Source: Anaerocolumna sp. (GTDB lineage Bacteria; Bacillota; Clostridia; Lachnospirales; Lachnospiraceae). From it: a stretch of 64,000 bases of DNA. Under the pieces are notes generated by a model. The model was not told the origin of the DNA and ran no database searches. It was given only the letters and a program-made list of their open reading frames with translations. This document shows, piece after piece, positions 62,271-64,000 of the stretch; position 1 is the stretch's first letter; each line of letters begins with the position of its first letter. The DNA lies in the NCBI GenBank assembly GCA_029239975.1, contig JARBTX010000008.1:62001-126000 (forward strand), written 5' to 3'. A program made the translations under genes and the position numbers.

Positions 62271-64000
62271 TTAAGTTACTACATTATACCAAAACTGATT
62301 CAGCTCTTTTATCATGGATTCTTTATTTACAGTAATATTAGGGTACCACTCACGTGGGAAAAGGTTCGTATATTGAGATTGCTTAAACCGCTCATCTAGT
62401 AATAATATGGCACCTTGGTCATCCATTGTACGTATAACTCGTCCTGCTGATTGTAATACTTTATTCATTCCTTGATATAGATAGGCATAATCAAAGCCAC
62501 GGCTATTTCTATTATCATAAAATTCACGGAATAGTTCTCTTTCATTGCATATCATTGGGAGTCCCGTTCCAACAATAATTACACCAATTAAACGATCGCT
62601 CTTTAGATCAATTCCTTCACTAAATATACCACCCATTACGCAAAAACCAATTCGGCTTATATCTGGATTCTGTGTAAAATCATTTAAAAATTCTTCTTTT
62701 TCTAATTCAGACATAGTATTTTTTTGAACAACTAATCCTTCTAATCTTCCATCTGCAAGACCTGCTACTTGATTTAACATCTGATAAGATGGAAAGAAAA
62801 CCATGTAATTTCCTTTTTTAGCTTGTGTAAATGCTTCTATATAATCAAATATTTTCTTATATTCTGTTTCATTTCGTCTGGTATACTTGGTGCTAACATC
62901 ATTTCCTATCATAAGTAGACGTTTATTCACGTCAAAAGGGGATGGGGCATAAACTGCATAATCCTCTTCACGTCCACCAAGTTGTTCTTTATAATATTGA
63001 ATAGGAAGTAAAGTTGCAGAAAAAAAGATTGCACTTCTGCCCTTTTCTAAATAAGAATTTAAATTCTCTGAAGGATCCATACACAATAACTTTATTCGAA
63101 ATTCACCTTGTTCATCATAATCTGTATAGGTAATGTATTTATCATTGTATAATTCATAGATATATAAAAAGTGTCTTATATCTAGATAAAGAGTTAATAT
63201 CTCATCTTTCCCTTCAGAATCAGCAAACTCTTTTAAGTATTCATCAAACTCTGACATAAGTCTCATTAAATGTAACACGAAATCCGATATATTATCGATT
63301 ACCTTACAATCATCACATTCTCTTCTTAGTTTTAATAAATCACTATTACAGGTTTCTAAACGTTTTTCTAATCTCTTATCATTCTCTTTAATCAACTTTT
63401 TCACAGATAAAAATTGATTTTTATATAATGTTGCACTATACATTTCTCTAGCACGTTCTACTAAATTGTGAGCCTCATCAATTAGAAATGCATAATCATT
63501 TTTTTTATCTCCCATAAAAAATCTTCTAAGATATACATTAGGATCAAATACGTAATTGTAGTCACAAATAATACTATCCGACCAGTTGGTAACATCAAGG
63601 CTCATTTCAAATGGACATACATTATGTTTTTTTGCATACGCAAGTATTAAATCTCTTGATATCCCTTCTTCATTTTGTAACAAATCAAAAACTGCATCAT
63701 TCACTCTGTCATAATGTCCTTTTGCACATTGGCACGATACCGGATTACAATCTGGTTTATCCAATATACAAACTTTATCCTTCGCAGTAATTGTAACTGA
63801 TTTTATATGAAGACCATTTTGTATTAGGGTTTGAAATGTTTCTTCGGCAACGGTTCTGGTAATTGTTTTCGCTGTTAGGTAAAATATTTTACTCAATACA
63901 CCTTCCCCCATTGCTTTTATAGCTGGAAAAACAGTAGAAATGGTTTTACCTACTCCAGTGGGTGCTTCAATGAATAATCTTTTATCCCTAATAATAGTCT
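62271..64000 (-). CDS. Rad3/DinG-like superfamily 2 helicase, N-terminus cut by window edge
   Basis: The frame continues past the ORF-track start to the right edge (about 575 residues seen). Walker A is FIEAPTGVGKTIST near the edge; the iron-sulfur cysteines follow in KPDCNPVSCQCAKG and NVCPFEM; motif II is DEAH (FLIDEAHNLVERA); the second RecA domain ends with QSAGRVIRTMDDQGAILLLD. This is the XPD/DinG class, a 5'-3' iron-sulfur DNA helicase with a role in repair. Some clostridial members carry an extra N-terminal nuclease domain, which cannot be judged because that end is outside the window. Confidence 0.92.
   Translation of the reverse strand, partial: TIIRDKRLFIEAPTGVGKTISTVFPAIKAMGEGVLSKIFYLTAKTITRTVAEETFQTLIQNGLHIKSVTITAKDKVCILDKPDCNPVSCQCAKGHYDRVNDAVFDLLQNEEGISRDLILAYAKKHNVCPFEMSLDVTNWSDSIICDYNYVFDPNVYLRRFFMGDKKNDYAFLIDEAHNLVERAREMYSATLYKNQFLSVKKLIKENDKRLEKRLETCNSDLLKLRRECDDCKVIDNISDFVLHLMRLMSEFDEYLKEFADSEGKDEILTLYLDIRHFLYIYELYNDKYITYTDYDEQGEFRIKLLCMDPSENLNSYLEKGRSAIFFSATLLPIQYYKEQLGGREEDYAVYAPSPFDVNKRLLMIGNDVSTKYTRRNETEYKKIFDYIEAFTQAKKGNYMVFFPSYQMLNQVAGLADGRLEGLVVQKNTMSELEKEEFLNDFTQNPDISRIGFCVMGGIFSEGIDLKSDRLIGVIIVGTGLPMICNERELFREFYDNRNSRGFDYAYLYQGMNKVLQSAGRVIRTMDDQGAILLLDERFKQSQYTNLFPREWYPNITVNKESMIKELNQFWYNVVT

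Overview
The window is AT-rich, low-GC Firmicute DNA with tight operons, strong AGGAGG-type ribosome binding sites and intrinsic terminators. It carries family-1 sugar ABC transporters without their own ATPase, YesM/YesN- and AraC-type regulators, many cytoplasmic glycoside hydrolases, PPDK, a yqzL-recO-era core segment and a glycine-type GlyQS. This points to a plant- or mucin-glycan-degrading clostridium of the Lachnospiraceae (cluster XIVa), of the Lachnoclostridium phytofermentans kind. The species is inferred, not shown.

Layout. (1) 1-11521, minus strand: two tandem paralogous membrane AraC regulators, an LplB/LplC/LplA-type sugar ABC importer, a GH30 glycosidase and a truncated FAD oxidoreductase; a large imperfect palindrome lies between the transporter and the GH30. 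(2) 11769-16401: an arginine-rich small protein, then a DUF2264 + GH88 pair divergent from a cupin-AraC regulator. (3) 16616-25729: an ulosonate (4-deoxy-5-ketouronate) locus. It holds a GntR regulator, an operon kduI-dctP-dctQ-dctM-kduD, an IclR (KdgR-like) regulator, and divergent genes for an Eda aldolase-VOC fusion and KdgK. Two promoters here carry readable operators. (4) 26077-32780: a second sugar ABC importer with a YesM/YesN two-component system and a lipoprotein. (5) 33442-39753: a GH2 beta-glucuronidase divergent from a second cupin-AraC regulator, a domain-permuted GH3, and several decayed gene pieces. (6) 39800-44378: a DeoR-controlled cluster (DUF1537 kinase, PdxA-like dehydrogenase, GntP permease) that fits D-threonate or a related four-carbon acid. 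(7) 44759-46100: a decayed gene and a GNAT acetyltransferase. (8) 46470-64000: housekeeping genes: ppdK, glyS, a lipoprotein, recO, yqzL, era, an M16 peptidase, a DacF-like carboxypeptidase, a DUF4097/LiaF-like pair, a lipid kinase, a VanZ protein and a Rad3/DinG-like helicase running off the right edge.

How it fits together. GH88 releases the unsaturated uronic acid from lyase products and the GH2 beta-glucuronidase can release ordinary glucuronic acid. The opened unsaturated uronate (DKI, 5-keto-4-deoxyuronate) can enter by the TRAP transporter or arise in the cytoplasm. KduI and KduD turn it into 2-keto-3-deoxygluconate, KdgK phosphorylates that, and the Eda domain splits KDPG to pyruvate and glyceraldehyde-3-phosphate. 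The kdu operon is preceded by four copies of a TTGTATA box at exact 19-bp spacing. The eda-kdgK operon has a sigma-A promoter followed by a KdgR-like TGAAAC-TTT-GTTTCA operator. The DUF1537 operon has a sigma-A promoter with TGTTCGTTT boxes in and around it.

No tRNA, rRNA, CRISPR array, phage or intact insertion sequence was recognised. The most unusual items are the operator arrays, the long palindrome, the Eda-VOC fusion, the arginine-rich protein, and a set of gene remnants whose ends are joined after internal deletion.
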